This document shows, one piece after another, positions 34,727 to 42,785 of a DNA stretch of 64,000 bases. The translations under genes and the position numbers were made by a program. A model generated the notes under the pieces. The model searched no databases and had not been told where the DNA came from. It saw only the letters and a program-made list of their open reading frames with translations. The stretch is taken from the NCBI GenBank assembly GCA_031375105.1, contig JANMHJ010000046.1, forward strand, positions 62,001 to 126,000. Reading direction: 5' to 3'. Source of the stretch: JANMDU01 sp031375105. Its GTDB lineage: Bacteria > Pseudomonadota > Gammaproteobacteria > Burkholderiales > Burkholderiaceae_C. Numbering within the stretch: the stretch's first letter is position 1; every line of letters starts with the position of its first letter.

Positions 34727-36308
34727 GGAATTTCTGCACTTGGTAGCGGGACAGCTTCACATCGGGTGACCAAAAATCAAAGGGCAGGCCAGCTTTGACT
34801 TTCAAATGCGCGAGGAAGGCGCGGGGCTCTGGGATTTGCTCCCAGACTTGAGGCAGGTAGGTGCTTCGGAAGTGCTGGCCATTGTGCTCTGCTTCAAAGA
34901 TCAAGCCATCGATGCCGGGCCGCAGTTGCCACAGGGCATGAGATTCGTTGGCATGCTCCAAGGGCTGGGGCGCTGAGAGCACCGAGACTTCGACGCGCAA
35001 CTCTGGCAGCTCTTGGGCTGTCACTTGGGGAAAGCGTGGATCTTGCAATGCGGCGGCGAGCGCATTGGCCTGCACATCTTTCGCTAGCGGGCGATGCGCT
35101 TGCAGGCTACCGATGCAGCCTCGGAGCTGGCCTTGGCGGGTGAGGGTGACAAAGCTGGCGCCCATCGCTTCGAAAGCGCTCAGATCAAGCGGCGTGAAGG
35201 GCTGGCCAGCGATGTGGTGTTGTAGTTGGTGGCGAGCGAGTTGGACGAGTTGCTGGCCTTGAGCAGCACTCAGCGCGGAATCTTTAGAAGGAAATGAGTC
35301 ATTCGCCCTTATATTATCTACATAGTTTGCTATTAAATGAGTAGTATCCATCGCTGGGCTGGGCGATGCATGCAAAGCGAAACTGGCATAGCCAACGACG
35401 CGCTCGCGGCCTTGGGGCGAATTGCCAGCGGTGTCGCCAGAATTTAATCGCTCGATCTGAGAAATGCGCAGGCCGCGCTCTTGGGCGAGCAGCAATGCGC
35501 CGTTGACCGGCGTGGCCCCGCAGGCTTGTTGGTGATTCAAAGTGGCATCCAGCGCGAGGATTTTGGCGCAGCTGGCTGCATCGATGTCGTTGGCTTGCTC
35601 GTAAGTCTGAAAATGAGACAGATCCGTGCTGATCACAAACACGGTCTCAGAATCGCCCCAGAGCCGTTGCATCACCCGCACCACCGACTCGCGCGGCGCA
35701 TCACCCACCAGCAGGGGCACGAGGCTGGCTTGCGGTAAGGCGCGCTGCAAGAAAGGCACATGCACTTCTAGGCTGTGTTCTTGGGCATGCGCGTCGGGCC
35801 GCGTGGAGATGAAGGGCAGATCAGCAATCGCATCAAAGCCCAGTGTGTCGAGCGGCATTGCGCCCAGCGGCGTGGCAAAGCTGCCTGAGCCGGGCAAGGC
35901 AATGCCTTGAAAATACACGCGATGCGCTGGGCCCAACAGCACAACACGACGAATCTGCGAAGCATGCGCCGCAAGCAGCGCATAGGCTTTGCCAGCCGTT
36001 TGGCCGCTGTACACATGGCCGGCATGCGGCGCGATGATGATTTTGGGCGGGCGGCTGCATTGCGGCGCTGGTGTGGCTTGCAAAAAACCGTCTACTTGAG
36101 AAGCTAGCTGCTGCGCATCTGCTACAAAAAACGTAGCACTTAGCGAAGATGGCCTAACGGCTTGCAGCAGATTTTGCTTGAAATTGTGCAGTGTTTGCAA
36201 GGCCTGTTGCCCTGCGGCTGAATGCTGCGTGCTCTCAAAACTCACGCGCCGCAACGCAGCCTCCAGCAGGCCGATCTGGCCGCTGCGCAGGGCTTCGTCA
36301 ACTGTCAT
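34719..36308 (-). CDS. AmmeMemoRadiSam AmrB (MEMO1) - AmrA (AMMECR1) fusion
   Basis: 529 aa from ATG 36308 (preceded by TAAGG within the upstream stop). The MEMO1-like domain spans about 85-310 with IIAPHAGHVYSG, HSLEVHVPFLQ and VISTDLSHF; the AMMECR1 domain spans about 345-529 with FVTLTRQGQLRGCIGSL and DPRFPQVTAQEL. These are two separate proteins in many organisms. Two repeat copies are read through in frame: one at residues 50-64 (AVRPSSLSATFFVAD), ahead of the MEMO1 domain, and one at about 320-336 (HLIANYVDNIRAND), in the linker between the domains. Function unknown; probably modifies or binds a small molecule with AmrS. Confidence 0.93.
   Translation of the reverse strand: MTVDEALRSGQIGLLEAALRRVSFESTQHSAAGQQALQTLHNFKQNLLQAVRPSSLSATFFVADAQQLASQVDGFLQATPAPQCSRPPKIIIAPHAGHVYSGQTAGKAYALLAAHASQIRRVVLLGPAHRVYFQGIALPGSGSFATPLGAMPLDTLGFDAIADLPFISTRPDAHAQEHSLEVHVPFLQRALPQASLVPLLVGDAPRESVVRVMQRLWGDSETVFVISTDLSHFQTYEQANDIDAASCAKILALDATLNHQQACGATPVNGALLLAQERGLRISQIERLNSGDTAGNSPQGRERVVGYASFALHASPSPAMDTTHLIANYVDNIRANDSFPSKDSALSAAQGQQLVQLARHQLQHHIAGQPFTPLDLSAFEAMGASFVTLTRQGQLRGCIGSLQAHRPLAKDVQANALAAALQDPRFPQVTAQELPELRVEVSVLSAPQPLEHANESHALWQLRPGIDGLIFEAEHNGQHFRSTYLPQVWEQIPEPRAFLAHLKVKAGLPFDFWSPDVKLSRYQVQKFHE
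35300..35349 (+). repeat. Dispersed palindromic repeat in the amrB-amrA linker
   Basis: Forward copy (GCCCTTATATTATCTACATA, TTTGCTATTAAATGAGTAG), antisense to the gene and read in the open reverse frame. Confidence 0.88.
36120..36160 (-). repeat. Degenerate dispersed repeat near the amrB N-terminus
   Basis: Reverse copy (TGCTACAAAAAACGTAGCAC, ending CCTAACGG). In the gene's direction it is read in the main forward frame, AVRPSSLSATFFVAD, alignable with PVIESAQSATKLIVD of cobU. Confidence 0.65.
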
Positions 36309-36312
36309 CGCC

Positions 36313-36912
36313 TTACTGGGTTGCACTGCCCGCTGGCGGTGCGACCGGAGAGATCGAGACCGACACTGACGGCGCGGGCGGGGCAGTGAGTTGCGCGGGT
36401 GTGAGGTTAAGCGGCTTGCTTTGCAAGGCAGCCAAGAACTGCACTTGGTTCAAATGTTGATGCAGCGGACGAAATGCGAGTTCGAATTCCAATTGACCGC
36501 TGGACAAGATTTTTGGGGCAGCCATTTTTTCTGGCTTGCATTGTGTGCCGCAAGCTTTGCCCAAATCGCGCTGTACAGCGCGACCAGCTTCCAAGGCACT
36601 GCCTTTCGCACCTGCTGTGCCAAAAGTGGCGCGGGTGGTGACGATGAGGCGGCCCAGGCCGCCTAAGGCACTGTGTTGCAAGCCCATTTCGCCGGAGAGT
36701 ATGTCGCGGTTGGGCGATGGCGAGACAGAAGTGCTGGTGGGCGATTTGGCTGCCGAGGCTGCGGCGCTACCGGGTTTGGGCTGTGGCACGGCTGGCAGGC
36801 CGAGCACATTGGCTTCTTGTGCAATAGCAGGTGCAGCTAAGAGCAAAGGCCACATCAGCAAGGCAACGCCGAGGCGGCGAACTGGGGAAAAAGAGGGAAT
36901 CAGGCGGTTCAT
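36313..36912 (-). CDS. Hypothetical exported protein
   Basis: 199 aa, not recognised. Signal peptide about 1-31 (LGVALLMWPLLLAAPAIAQ). The mature part is Pro/Ala/Ser-rich at both ends (PKPGSAAASAAKSPTSTSVS; PPAPSVSVSISPVAPPAGS) with a central region holding one Cys pair, KACGTQCKPEKM. It is 4 bases upstream of the AmrB-AmrA gene on the same strand and probably in the same operon. Confidence 0.72.
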   Translation of the reverse strand: MNRLIPSFSPVRRLGVALLMWPLLLAAPAIAQEANVLGLPAVPQPKPGSAAASAAKSPTSTSVSPSPNRDILSGEMGLQHSALGGLGRLIVTTRATFGTAGAKGSALEAGRAVQRDLGKACGTQCKPEKMAAPKILSSGQLEFELAFRPLHQHLNQVQFLAALQSKPLNLTPAQLTAPPAPSVSVSISPVAPPAGSATQ

Positions 36913-36965
36913 GGCCTGATTTTCGCATTGAAATGCGCAGAGAGCTGCGCTGATGAAATCAGGGT

Positions 36966-37607
36966 TTAGTGCAAGTGGCGAGGCTTGCGACCACCCCCAC
37001 CATGCCCACCCAAGCCGCCAGCAGCGCCCGTGCCACCGCGCAGGCTGCGCGGAATCGTCAGCGAGCTGACCATGGCATCAAAGCGTTTGGTAAACATCTT
37101 GTCGATCTCGGTCACCACGTCGCCCATTTCTTCTTTCTCAAAATGGCGCTCCATCACAGCCGTCACATCTTCAATCAGCATATCGCGCTGCACCTGCATG
37201 ATGTCGCCGGGCGTGGGGCCCACGAAGAGCATCACAAAATCGTCACGCGATTCTTGTGCCTCGTCTTCATCTTCATCGTCAAACTCTGCGTCATAAATGC
37301 TCACTTCAATCGCCGAGCCTGCGCAGGCCAGCTCATTGAGATTCATGCACATTTCATCGAGGCAGCTGCGGAAATCTTCGCCAGCAGAGACCGTCCAGCA
37401 CATATTTAGCAAATGCGCTTTCTCGTCCACGCGGATGCCGGGCTCTTCTTCATAAGAGCTGACCGCACCCTTAGCCAGCGAAGTCGCGCCCCCGTAAGAC
37501 CACAAGGGCTTGAGCGCGTCTTGTAGTTGAGCGTAAGTCACATCCTCGCGCAAAGGCACTTCGCCATGCACGTGGATTTCAAAAGGAGGATCGTAGGATG
37601 AGGCCAT
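36966..37607 (-). CDS. Conserved hypothetical protein with Gly/His-rich tail
   Basis: 213 aa. I recall this as a Burkholderiales family of unknown function (possibly DUF6806; not verifiable here). Begins SYDPPFEIHVHGEVPLREDV; contains an acidic run DDEDEDEAQE at about 110-120 and VGPTPGDIMQVQRDMLIEDV; ends with a Gly-rich GGLGGHGGGGRKPRHLH tail. Cytoplasmic. It stands upstream of the AmmeMemoRadiSam genes and just downstream of the tRNA cluster. Confidence 0.82.
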   Translation of the reverse strand: MASSYDPPFEIHVHGEVPLREDVTYAQLQDALKPLWSYGGATSLAKGAVSSYEEEPGIRVDEKAHLLNMCWTVSAGEDFRSCLDEMCMNLNELACAGSAIEVSIYDAEFDDEDEDEAQESRDDFVMLFVGPTPGDIMQVQRDMLIEDVTAVMERHFEKEEMGDVVTEIDKMFTKRFDAMVSSLTIPRSLRGGTGAAGGLGGHGGGGRKPRHLH

Positions 37608-37662
37608 GGAGATAGTTTAGTACTTTGGCGAAGTGATGTGTATTTTTTTGATGCCGAAAGAA

Positions 37663-37708
37663 TGGGTGCTCGAACCGGAATCGAACCCGGCACGCTTTCT
37701 GCTATGAA
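37663..37708 (-). repeat. Duplicated 3' end of tRNA-Leu (partial copy)
   Basis: About 46 bases resembling the 3' half of the adjacent tRNA-Leu: T-arm and acceptor end, reading GTGCCGGGTTCGATTCCGG then TTCGAGCACCCA on the minus strand. D-arm and anticodon arm are missing, so it is not a functional tRNA. Confidence 0.8.
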
Positions 37709-37712
37709 AAAT

Positions 37713-37805
37713 TGGTGCCTCGAACCGGAATCGAACCGGTACGCCCGCTATGAACGAAGCGGCGGATTTTAAGTCCGCTGTGTCTACCTATTTCACCATC
37801 GAGGC
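37713..37805 (-). tRNA. tRNA-Leu (anticodon UAA)
   Basis: Minus strand begins GCCTCGATGGTGAAATAGG. Anticodon loop GGACTTAAAATCC gives TAA. Long variable arm as expected for Leu, T-arm CCGGTTCGATTCCGG, encoded CCA at 37713-37715. Confidence 0.95.
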
Positions 37806-37840
37806 AGCTTCTTGCAGAAGCGATTCATGGATTGTCAAAC

Positions 37841-37868
37841 AAAAACGCCCCGAACTTCAGCCGGGGCG
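37841..37868 (-). terminator. Intrinsic terminator after tRNA-Cys
   Basis: Minus-strand stem CGCCCCGGC...TCGGGGCG followed by TTTTTG, located between tRNA-Cys and tRNA-Leu. Confidence 0.85.
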
Positions 37869-37890
37869 CAATGATTTCAGCAAAGAAATC

Positions 37891-37964
37891 TGGAGGCGCG
37901 ACCCAGAGTCGAACTGGGCTAACCGGATTTGCAATCCGGGGCATAACCGCTTTGCTATCGCGCC
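37891..37964 (-). tRNA. tRNA-Cys (anticodon GCA)
   Basis: Minus strand begins GGCGCGATAGCAAAGCGGTT. Anticodon stem-loop CCGGATTGCAAATCCGG gives GCA. U at the discriminator position and encoded CCA (37891-37893), as usual for tRNA-Cys. 74 nt. Confidence 0.96.
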
Positions 37965-38011
37965 TTGAAACCGATTCGATACTGATCCAAGAGAAATCAA
38001 CATCTGAAACC

Positions 38012-38038
38012 AAAAAGGGAAGCTAGGCTTCCCTTTTT
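38012..38038. terminator. Intrinsic terminator between tRNA-Gly and tRNA-Cys
   Basis: AAAAAGGGAAGC-TAG-GCTTCCCTTTTT, near-perfect stem with A- and T-runs, so active in either direction. Confidence 0.92.
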
Positions 38039-38046
38039 GCAAGAAC

Positions 38047-38122
38047 TGGAGCGGGAAAAGAGTCTCGAACTCTCGACCTCAACCTTGGCAAGGTTGCGCT
38101 CTACCAACTGAGCTATTCCCGC
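38047..38122 (-). tRNA. tRNA-Gly (anticodon GCC)
   Basis: Minus strand begins GCGGGAATAGCTCAGTTGG. Anticodon stem-loop AACCTTGCCAAGGTT gives GCC. Encoded CCA at 38047-38049; 76 nt. Confidence 0.97.
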
Positions 38123-38148
38123 GAGAGGCCAAATTATAACGCAGTTTT

Positions 38149-40587
38149 TCAGTGTTTCACGACCTTGGACTTTTCTGTTGATTTTTCTTGCGCTGCTGAT
38201 GCCACAACAGCAGCCACGGGCATCATTTCTTCATCAGTGAGAGGCACAGGCATGCGCTCCAAAGCGGCTTGCAGCACTTGATCAATCCATTTCACGGGGA
38301 TGATCTCCATGCCGTTTTTCACGTTCTCTGGAATCTCAGCTAAGTCTTTCACGTTTTCTTCGGGGATGAGTACAGTCTTGATACCGCCGCGCAATGCGGC
38401 AAGCAATTTCTCTTTCAAGCCACCAATACCTGTGACTTCGCCGCGCAGCGTGATCTCGCCTGTCATGGCCACTGCTGCTTTCACGGGGATGCCAGTCAGG
38501 GCAGACACAATCGCAGTCGTCATAGCAATGCCTGCGCTGGGGCCGTCTTTGGGAGTCGCACCATCGGGCACATGGATGTGAACGTCTTTCTTTTCAAACA
38601 TCTCATCCTTGATGCCCAAGCGCTGGGAGCGTGAACGCACCACGGTGCGCGCGGCTTCCACCGATTCTTTCATCACATCGCCCAGCGAGCCGGTGCGCGT
38701 GATATTGCCTTTGCCGGGCATGGTGGCCGCTTCGATGGTGAGCAAATCGCCGCCCACTTCCGTCCAAGCCAAACCCACCACTTGTCCGACTTGGCTGTTT
38801 TTCTCAGCAATGCCATAGTTGAATTTGCGCACGCCAATGAAATCATTCAAATTCTCGGCATTCACAATCACTTGGCCCACGTATTTCTTGAGCAAAATGC
38901 CTTTGACCACCTTGCGGCAAATCTTCGACAGCTCGCGCTCGAGCGAACGCACACCCGCCTCACGTGTGTAGTAGCGCACGATGTCGCGCACTGCTGATTC
39001 CGTCACATCCAGCTCAGCCGCTTTCACGCCATTGTTTCCTAATTGCTTGGGAAAAAGATAGCGCAGCGCAATGCTGGTTTTTTCGTCTTCGGTGTAGCCA
39101 GACAAGCGAATCACTTCCATGCGATCCAGCAGTGCGGGCGGAATGTTCATTGAATTCGATGTGGCAACAAACATCACATCGCTCAAATCAAAATCAACAT
39201 CCACATAATGGTCGCTGAAGGTGTGGTTTTGCTCTGGGTCGAGCACTTCCAGCAACGCGCTGGAAGGATCGCCGCGCGAGTCGTGCCCCATCTTGTCAAT
39301 TTCATCGAGCAAGAAGAGCGGATTCCGCGCGCCCACTTTCGTCAGGCTTTGCAAAATCTTGCCGGGCAAGGCACCAATGTAGGTGCGGCGATGGCCACGA
39401 ATCTCAGCTTCATCGCGCATGCCGCCCAAGGCCATGCGCACATATTTGCGGCCTGTGGCTTTCGCAATTGACTGGCCGAGCGATGTTTTACCTACGCCGG
39501 GCGGGCCGACCAAGCAAAGAATCGGCGCTTTCACTTTGTCCACACGTTGCTGCACAGCAAGATATTCAAGGATGCGGTCTTTGACTTTCTCTAAGCCAAA
39601 GTGATCCGAGTTAAGCACGTCTTCTGCATTACCTAGGTCATGCTTGATCTTGGTCTTTTTGCTCCAAGGCAGGCCGATCAACACATCAATGTAATTGCGT
39701 ACCACGGTCGCTTCGGCAGACATGGGCGACATGAGTTTGAGCTTCTTGAGCTCGGAATCAGCCTTCTTGCGCGCTTCTTGCGGCATCTTGGCGGCTTTGA
39801 TCTTTTTCTCGATCTCTTCGATATCTGCGCCTTCTTCGCCGTCCCCGAGTTCTTTCTGAATCGCCTTGACTTGCTCATTCAGATAAAAATCGCGCTGGTT
39901 TTTCTCCATTTGGCGTTTGACGCGGCTGCGGATTTTCTTGTCCACGTTGAGAATTTCAACTTCGCGCTCGAGTTGCTCAAATACATTTTCTAAGCGCTCT
40001 TTCACGCTGAGGAGCTCCAGCACCGCCTGCTTGTTTTCTAATTTAAGCGGCGTGTGAGCGGCAATTGTGTCGGCCAAGCGGCCTGCGTCATCAATGCTGG
40101 AAATCGAGGTGAGAATTTCAGGCGGAATTTTTTTGTTGAGTTTGACGTATTGGTCAAACTGGCCGACCACTGCGCGGCGTACGGCTTCGATAGCGGTGGC
40201 TTGCTCGGCATTGAGCACGGGCGGGGCGCAGGGTGTGATGTTGGCATGAAAATGCACTTGCCCTTCGGTGATTTGGTTCACCGTAGCGCGCTGCTGGCCT
40301 TCAACGAGCACTTTGACCGTGCCGTCAGGCAATTTGAGCATCTGCAAAATGGTTGAGACGCAGCCCACGCCAAACATGTCTTCCACCACGGGCTCATCTT
40401 TCGCAGCAGTTTTTTGCGCGACGAGCATGATGCGGCGATCTGATTCCATCGCCGTTTCAAGCGCCTTGATGCTCTTGCTGCGACCCACGAAGAGTGGAAT
40501 CACCATGTGCGGGAAGACGACCACATCGCGCAGCGGCAAAAGTGGCAGATCCATCGGCTCAGAGGGTAGGGGGGTGGCACCGGACAT
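38149..40587 (-). CDS. lon: ATP-dependent protease La
   Basis: Quality-control AAA+ serine protease, 812 aa. N-terminal substrate domain (LPLLPLRDVVVFPHMVIPLFVGR), Walker A GPPGVGKTSLGQSIA, Walker B PLFLLDEIDKMG, and the C-terminal protease domain with the catalytic Ser in KDGPSAGIAM and Lys in VTGIGGLKEKLLAA. Gene order clpP-clpX-lon on one strand is the usual arrangement in the group. The 56-base gap from clpX contains a 25-base hairpin (40619-40643) with TGCCA/TGGCA arms. Confidence 0.98.
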   Translation of the reverse strand: MSGATPLPSEPMDLPLLPLRDVVVFPHMVIPLFVGRSKSIKALETAMESDRRIMLVAQKTAAKDEPVVEDMFGVGCVSTILQMLKLPDGTVKVLVEGQQRATVNQITEGQVHFHANITPCAPPVLNAEQATAIEAVRRAVVGQFDQYVKLNKKIPPEILTSISSIDDAGRLADTIAAHTPLKLENKQAVLELLSVKERLENVFEQLEREVEILNVDKKIRSRVKRQMEKNQRDFYLNEQVKAIQKELGDGEEGADIEEIEKKIKAAKMPQEARKKADSELKKLKLMSPMSAEATVVRNYIDVLIGLPWSKKTKIKHDLGNAEDVLNSDHFGLEKVKDRILEYLAVQQRVDKVKAPILCLVGPPGVGKTSLGQSIAKATGRKYVRMALGGMRDEAEIRGHRRTYIGALPGKILQSLTKVGARNPLFLLDEIDKMGHDSRGDPSSALLEVLDPEQNHTFSDHYVDVDFDLSDVMFVATSNSMNIPPALLDRMEVIRLSGYTEDEKTSIALRYLFPKQLGNNGVKAAELDVTESAVRDIVRYYTREAGVRSLERELSKICRKVVKGILLKKYVGQVIVNAENLNDFIGVRKFNYGIAEKNSQVGQVVGLAWTEVGGDLLTIEAATMPGKGNITRTGSLGDVMKESVEAARTVVRSRSQRLGIKDEMFEKKDVHIHVPDGATPKDGPSAGIAMTTAIVSALTGIPVKAAVAMTGEITLRGEVTGIGGLKEKLLAALRGGIKTVLIPEENVKDLAEIPENVKNGMEIIPVKWIDQVLQAALERMPVPLTDEEMMPVAAVVASAAQEKSTEKSKVVKH

Positions 40588-40643
40588 GGCTTCTCATTTC
40601 AAAAAATTCAACTTGTGGCCACCTGCCAGAAATGTGGCAGTGG

Positions 40644-41909
40644 TCAGGCTTTTTTCGCTTCTTCCCGATAGACGAGCAATGGCGGCTTGCCTTCATCGAT
40701 GGTGGATTCATCCACCACCACTTTGGCGACATTGGTCGTATCGGGCAATTCAAACATGGTGTCGATCAGCGCCGCTTCAAGGATTGAGCGCAGGCCACGT
40801 GCACCTGTTTTGCGCAATTGAGCCTTGCGAGCGATGGCTCTCAGAGCATTCGGGCGCACTTCAAGTTCCGCGCCTTCCATGGCGAGCAGCTTGGCGTATT
40901 GTTTGACGACAGCGTTTTTCGGCTCGGTCAAAATCTGCATCAACGCATCTTCGCTCAGCTCATCGAGCGTGGCGATCACAGGCAAGCGACCAATCAACTC
41001 GGGAATCAAACCGAATTTGATCAAGTCTTCAGGCTCAATGTCTTTGAAAGTATCGGTCAGGTTGCGTTGCTTCTTGCTTTTGACACTCGCACTAAAGCCG
41101 ATGCCGCCCGCTTCTTGCCGTGCTTCAACTACCTTTTCTAGGCTTTGGAAAGCGCCGCCGCAGATAAAGAGGATATTCGTGGTGTCGACTTGCAAGAAAT
41201 CTTGGTTCGGATGCTTGCGCCCGCCTTGGGGCGGCACACCGGCCATCGTGCCTTCAATCAGCTTGAGCAGAGCTTGCTGCACGCCTTCACCGCTCACATC
41301 ACGGGTGATGGATGGGTTGTCTGACTTGCGGGAGATTTTGTCGATCTCGTCAATATAAACAATGCCTTTTTGGGCTTTTTCGACATCGTAATTGCAAGCC
41401 TGAAGCAGCTTGGAGATGATGTTTTCCACATCTTCGCCGACATAGCCTGCTTCAGTCAGTGTGGTGGCGTCGGCCATCACGAAAGGCACATTGAGCATCC
41501 GGGCCAGCGTTTGCGCCAGGAAGGTTTTTCCCGAGCCAGTGGGGCCAATCAGCAAGATATTGGTCTTGGTCAGCTCGACATCGTCTTTGCGAGCTTTTTC
41601 TTTGTGGCGCAGGCGTTTGTAATGGTTGTACACAGCGACAGACAGCGCGCGTTTTGCGGTTTGCTGGCCGATGACATAGCCATCTAAATGCTGCTTAATC
41701 TCCAGCGGCGTGGGCAGATCGTTTTTGGTTTCTTTATCAAGCTCGGGCGTGACTTCATCGCGGATGATGTCGTTGCACAAATCAATACACTCATCGCAGA
41801 TGAAGACCGATGGCCCTGCGATGAGTTTCTTGACTTCGTGCTGGCTTTTGCCGCAGAAGGAGCAATACAGCGTTTTCTCGCTGGAGGAAGTGCCTTTACG
41901 GTCTGTCAT
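40644..41909 (-). CDS. clpX: ATP-dependent Clp protease, ATPase subunit ClpX
   Basis: Unfoldase partner of ClpP, 421 aa. N-terminal zinc-binding domain (CSFCGKSQHEV, then CDECIDLC), Walker A IGPTGSGKTFLAQTLA, Walker B GIVYIDEIDKI, ClpP-binding loop region near IGF and sensor motif ARGLRSILEAAL. Full length. Follows clpP on the minus strand by 88 bases. Confidence 0.98.
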   Translation of the reverse strand: MTDRKGTSSSEKTLYCSFCGKSQHEVKKLIAGPSVFICDECIDLCNDIIRDEVTPELDKETKNDLPTPLEIKQHLDGYVIGQQTAKRALSVAVYNHYKRLRHKEKARKDDVELTKTNILLIGPTGSGKTFLAQTLARMLNVPFVMADATTLTEAGYVGEDVENIISKLLQACNYDVEKAQKGIVYIDEIDKISRKSDNPSITRDVSGEGVQQALLKLIEGTMAGVPPQGGRKHPNQDFLQVDTTNILFICGGAFQSLEKVVEARQEAGGIGFSASVKSKKQRNLTDTFKDIEPEDLIKFGLIPELIGRLPVIATLDELSEDALMQILTEPKNAVVKQYAKLLAMEGAELEVRPNALRAIARKAQLRKTGARGLRSILEAALIDTMFELPDTTNVAKVVVDESTIDEGKPPLLVYREEAKKA

Positions 41910-41997
41910 GGGATGTTTCCAAAAGTCCGATTAGCACAATGATACTGCTTGCAAATGCTGTTTCAGCCACTGTTACGTATGTGCTTTACTGTTGTGC

Positions 41998-42636
41998 TCA
42001 GCCGGGGCGCTTGGCAATGACTTGATCCACTACGCCATATTCTTTGGCTTCGTCAGCAGACAACCAGAAGTCGCGCTCCACGTCGCGGGCGATTTTTTCC
42101 AGAGGTTGGCCGGTGCGCTCGGCATAAATTTTGTTGAGCTGCTCACGGGTTTTCAGAATCTCTCGGGCGGAAATTTCAATATCACTGGCCATACCGCGTG
42201 CGCCGCCGGAGGGTTGATGCAGCATCACGCTGGCATTGGGCAAAGCGATGCGCTTGCCTTTGGCGCCTGCGGTGAGCAAAAATGAGCCCATGCTGGCGGC
42301 CATGCCGGTGCACAGCGTAGAGACATCGGGCTTGATGAAATTCATGGTGTCATAAATCGCCAGGCCAGCGCTGACCGAGCCGCCGGGGGAATTGATGTAG
42401 AGAAACACATCTTTGTCTGGGTTTTCACTCTCCAGAAAAAGCAACTGAGCCACCACGAGGTTGGCCATGTAATCTTCCACCGGGCCGACCAAGAAAATGA
42501 TGCGCTCTTTGAGCAGACGGGAATAAATGTCGTAGGCGCGCTCGCCACGGCCCGATTGCTCGATCACCATGGGAACCATACCCAAAGCTTGCGCGGGTTC
42601 AAAGGTTTTCTCAGCGAATTTGTCAAAACGACTCAT
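41998..42636 (-). CDS. clpP: ATP-dependent Clp protease, proteolytic subunit ClpP
   Basis: Serine peptidase that forms the tetradecameric chamber, 212 aa. Start at ATG 42636, with AAGGAG 7 bases upstream. Catalytic Ser in CTGMAASMGSFLL, His in ASVMLHQPSGG, Asp in ERDFWLSADEAKEYG. IYSRLLKERIIFLVGPVED near the N-terminus is the family hallmark. Confidence 0.98.
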   Translation of the reverse strand: MSRFDKFAEKTFEPAQALGMVPMVIEQSGRGERAYDIYSRLLKERIIFLVGPVEDYMANLVVAQLLFLESENPDKDVFLYINSPGGSVSAGLAIYDTMNFIKPDVSTLCTGMAASMGSFLLTAGAKGKRIALPNASVMLHQPSGGARGMASDIEISAREILKTREQLNKIYAERTGQPLEKIARDVERDFWLSADEAKEYGVVDQVIAKRPG

Positions 42637-42735
42637 GGATGGCTCCTTGCTATGCTTACTGTAGCGCAAAATGGCGCGGGTTCACGCTCGAACTTAGAAA
42701 TTGATCTGATAAATTGACACAAGAAAAATGCAAAT

Positions 42736-42763
42736 GGGGCCTGCACCCAAGGATGCAAGCCCC
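42736..42763 (-). terminator. Intrinsic terminator after tig
   Basis: Minus-strand stem GGGGC-TTGCA...TGCAG-GCCCC, then an AT-rich tract ATTTGCATTTTTC. It separates tig from clpP. Confidence 0.75.
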
Positions 42764-42785
42764 ATCATGCGCGTTTTCTTCGCTC

